Below the pieces are notes generated by a model. The model searched no databases. It was not told where the DNA came from and was given only the letters and a program-made list of their open reading frames with translations. The position numbers and the translations under genes were made by a program. A DNA stretch of 64,000 nt from Fratercula arctica (Eukaryota > Chordata > Aves > Charadriiformes > Alcidae): the NCBI GenBank assembly GCA_947846985.1, contig CANTUZ010000007.1, forward strand, positions 32,182,355-32,246,354. The letters run 5' to 3'. Shown here piece by piece: positions 60,966-64,000 of the stretch (the first letter of the stretch is position 1; every line of letters begins with the position of its first letter).

Positions 60966-62030
60966 AGCCCCTCTCCCTCCCAGGCGTGGCTCTCCCTGGG
61001 CCACCCCACGCCCCTGACGCCAACACCGATGCGCTTCCCACGCCCGTTTTGGGGAAGATCAAGGCGGTCCCCGCCCCGGGACGGAGTCACCATCTTCACC
61101 TCGAAGCTTTGTTTAGCTGTAGGTAAACGACACGGGGCAGAATAACCCGACGACATTGCGAATTACCCCCAGAAAGAGGCGAGAACATCGTGCAGGTGGA
61201 TACCTATGCATGAGGCTAGCGGACAGCCGCCTCTTCCCCTTACGTCACGGGGAGAGACAGTGCTTGGAAAAGAGAAATTGGGTAAAAATATTTGGGTTTG
61301 CAGGGGCTCTCCGCAGCAGCAGCAGGAGAAGCTGTGCCGAGATGCCAGGGTGATAGGCTTTAATGCGAGACGCCTGCGCCTTGAAGACAGGCATTCTCAA
61401 ATTAATTTTTAAACACAGCCGGCCCTGAGTTCATGAGAGATTGCTTCACCCTACTGTACTCTAGGAGACAAAAAAAAAAAAAAAAAAGAGACAAAAAGGA
61501 AGAGCCAAAAAAAAATCTCCCCTTCCCCACGTTTCAAAGGGTTTTAGTGAAGTTGCTGGGAAGTTTTAAGCCGGGGAAGCCTTTGAACGGAGAGGCTCTA
61601 ACGAGTGGGGAAGAGCGTCAAAAAAAGAGACTCTGGAGACGCTTTGAAAAGGGAACGATCTGTCACCGCAAAGCGACAACGGGTGAGGCGATTTCGGAGC
61701 CCCCTCCTGCCGCGGGGAGCCGGGCGAGCGGGGCCGGCTACCGCCCGTCGCCCCCGGGGAGCCCGCTCCGGCCCCGAGGAACCCTCCTCAGCCCCGAGGA
61801 ACGCTCCTTATCCCCCGGGAGCCCTCCCCATCCATGTCTGCACCGGGGCCCGGCGTGTCACCCTGTTCCCCGCTTCCTGTGAAAACGGTGCGTTCGCCCT
61901 GGGGTCCCCCCCCGGAGACTAAAGAAGGTGAGATGCTGGAAGCTACCTACCTTCCCCCCCTCTCCTTTCCGTGGCGGTGGGGGACCCAAGCTGTGCCCAT
62001 CTCCCTCCTTTGCGAAAACGAGTGATTTTT
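60966..62030. other. 5' flank, mixed to GC-rich, no gene recognised
   Basis: A-run at about 61470-61486, CpG-rich patch about 61690-61870. Short open frames only. Confidence 0.45.
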
Positions 62031-62034
62031 GCAA

Positions 62035-62290
62035 AAATCTTAATACTCATAGTAACAGCTCATTGGTGATTCTGTTAATGTTGCGCACCTCATTAAATAG
62101 CCCCAAACATAAGGAGGTTTAAATGACTTTATTGAATTAAAAATAGCATAGGAAATCACCTATGGTACTTTCATCAAATAATTAGTGTAAACTCTATACA
62201 TATAGTGAGAGATTCCTTTTAACAAATCTATTCATAAAGTGCGTGGGGGTTTACTTAATGGCTGAAATAACTTAGAGCGGCACAACTCGC
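62035..62290. promoter_or_regulatory. Candidate regulatory block, about 7.9 kb upstream of POU3F4
   Basis: AT-rich unique sequence: GCTCATTGGTGATTC, CTCATTAAATAGC, TTATTGAATTAAAAATAGC, CAAATAATTAGTG and GTTTACTTAATGG. Homeodomain-type cores in an enhancer-like context; conservation not shown. Confidence 0.35.
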
Positions 62291-62429
62291 TTGGAACATG
62301 GAGCCACACTCCGGCACTTCCTAATATGTTCCTGTGTGTTTCCCTGAGTGTTTTTCTTCCTTATCTTTTTTATATCTGAAGTTCTATTCCCCTCCTCTAC
62401 TCCATGTATTTGATCATTTTTTCAAGTCC

Positions 62430-62770
62430 CTTGGCTGAACCAATCTCTTTTCATGCAGAGGATAAAAAGAGAAAAACTTCAAAGTAGGTTCAGGTAATTA
62501 ACAGCTGAGGGGAATATAATCTAAACCATAGGCCCTGCTTTGCACCCAGGTCTGCTTTCAGAGCCAGCCGGCAAGGGAGTGCCTATTCCCTATAGCATCC
62601 AAATCTGCTTCCTCTGAACAGCTTTGCCAGGCCTCCAGTTATCACATCTGCATTTCAAACACCATGTCTCTGGCATTAATTATTAATTAGCCTACAGTCA
62701 CCCCAGAGGATTTAAGTTCCAGCCTGCACATACTTATTCATTGACCTCTATCTTAGTTTTTGTTGGAAAA
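62430..62770. promoter_or_regulatory. Strong candidate enhancer, about 8.3 kb upstream of POU3F4
   Basis: Contains CAGGTAATTAACAGCTG (62491-62507), a TAATTA homeodomain core abutting a CAGCTG E-box, and a duplicated ATTAATTATTAATTAG (62675-62690) in GGCATTAATTATTAATTAGC. Between them lie GAACCAATC and CAGTTATCACATCTGC (E-box-like CATCTG). Composite homeodomain plus bHLH sites are common in neural and otic enhancers. In mammals, regulatory DNA upstream of POU3F4 is required in the ear, so this side of the gene is of special interest. Confidence 0.45.
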
Positions 62771-64000
62771 AACCCACTAGAATGCTTAATAATTTCCTTT
62801 CTCTCAGACCCTCTGTTCCAGTTTCATGGAGGGGAAACAGTATATTTTCAGAGATGGAAAATCACAGGGTTGTCTAGAAATTTGTTTAGAGCAAAATGCT
62901 ATGTCAAGAGTTTGAACAAACCATTTCAAAAGATTTAGACGGAATTTTGTGTAAGTATTTTTAGCTTTGACAAATGAATTTATGGATTTCCCAGAACTGA
63001 GAGATGGTGGATACACATACAATGCGGTTTGGCTCTGTGTGGAATATCGCTCAGTGTGCACTTTAAAAATACAAACTGGATTTAATTACGGTGTAGCATA
63101 TTTATATGATCAAACTAATGCAAATGTTTATGTGAAAGCTCTGGGGTTACGCTGCTATTGACACTAGTAAGAACGAAAAAAAAAATGCTCTTGCAAGGCA
63201 CATTAGTACTTGGGCATTAAATATGCACTGAAGAAGTATATTTGGTAACTGTTCTGCATCATTCCCGAGGTAGTTTGGAAGGTGCTCTTTAGCCATTAGA
63301 ACAGGTATGAATCTTACTACTGCTTTCTTGGCCGTCGTGTATCTTGATACTCAGGTTCCAGAGGTAAAAAAATCGGAATAACCAGGTAGGAACTAGGTTA
63401 TATGATTCTCTTTTTCACAATGCTACATGAAATTCAAAGTGATTGTTACAGTTTGGATGAGTTGTATACTGGGTACTGCCTTTTGTTCATGTATTATAAT
63501 ACCACAATACCCCAAACCCCTGAATGAGTCCTATTTTAATGCCTTGTGCTGTTACCCGTAGATAAACTTCCTTGAATATTGCCATGGTTTCTCATTTTTA
63601 TATGTGGTGGTACTATCTCAAATAATCATTGAATCATAAAATATTCCTCCACTTTGTTTCCTAAGGAAGTGTTTAGTCTGTAATCACGAGGTCAGAGTGG
63701 TTAACTTCTATGCCAGCCTAGAATTGATTTTTGAAAGCATTTAAACTATGCCTAAGACTCTTCTGAATTTCTATTTAGTGAAGAATATGGAAAAGAGCTC
63801 TGATGCACAAACATATGTAGTTAAACTGCTGGGCTACCTCAGTAAACAAAACCACGCTTTCCAAAACTGCAGCTAAAGCAGCCCTTTCTGTAAAATCATG
63901 AGCCTTGTGTGCCTGCGCTTCAGCAAATGATCACCTGGAAATAGATGTAGGGACTAATGCTGTTGACTTCCATGAGGGATCTCTCTCCTTGACTTCCCTG
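62771..64000. other. AT-rich sequence to the right edge, no gene recognised
   Basis: AT-rich with short open frames only; no recognisable repeat or gene. Confidence 0.5.

Overview
The window looks like a piece of a bird genome. It holds two 5'-truncated CR1 LINE fragments in otherwise repeat-poor DNA. AT-rich non-coding blocks alternate with sharp CpG-rich islands, and the only convincing protein-coding gene is an intronless POU class III homeobox gene, POU3F4 (BRN4), on the minus strand at 53078..54181. The predicted protein is 367 aa, and its POU-specific domain and homeodomain are fully recognisable. Species, and order within birds, cannot be fixed from the sequence alone.

Layout from left to right. 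Positions 1-5310 are AT-rich with several plus-strand poly(A) signals near the right end, and look like the end of a long 3' UTR of a plus-strand gene lying mostly outside the window. From known vertebrate gene order this could be RPS6KA6, which converges on POU3F4, but no coding exon is visible. Positions 5.3-10.1 kb hold two CR1 fragments on the minus strand, a small CpG-rich patch with a CTCF-like site, and a striking 663-nt uninterrupted homopyrimidine array with a 17-bp unit. Positions 10-50 kb are a gene desert. It contains an 18-bp x6 array, a C-rich minisatellite of about 0.75 kb with a 42-bp unit, an exact 60-bp tandem duplication, simple repeats, and a series of AT-rich blocks dense in homeodomain, octamer and forkhead-type motifs that read like conserved developmental enhancers. 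Positions 50.2-50.95 kb are an orphan CpG island beyond the 3' end of POU3F4. Positions 51.2-53.08 kb are the probable POU3F4 3' UTR, 53.08-54.18 kb the CDS, and 54.18-55.2 kb the promoter CpG island. Positions 55.2-64 kb are the 5' flank, with alternating CpG-rich patches and enhancer-like AT-rich blocks.

How it fits together: POU3F4 encodes a transcription factor of the developing neural tube, forebrain and otic mesenchyme. In mammals the gene sits in a desert and depends on long-range enhancers, and loss of the gene or of its upstream regulatory DNA causes X-linked deafness. The layout here, one intronless gene flanked by many candidate enhancers including several with octamer (POU) sites, matches that architecture. 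All enhancer calls are compositional: conservation could not be measured here. I see no unknown multi-gene system. The most unusual physical features are the 663-nt homopyrimidine tract and the 60-bp exact duplication.
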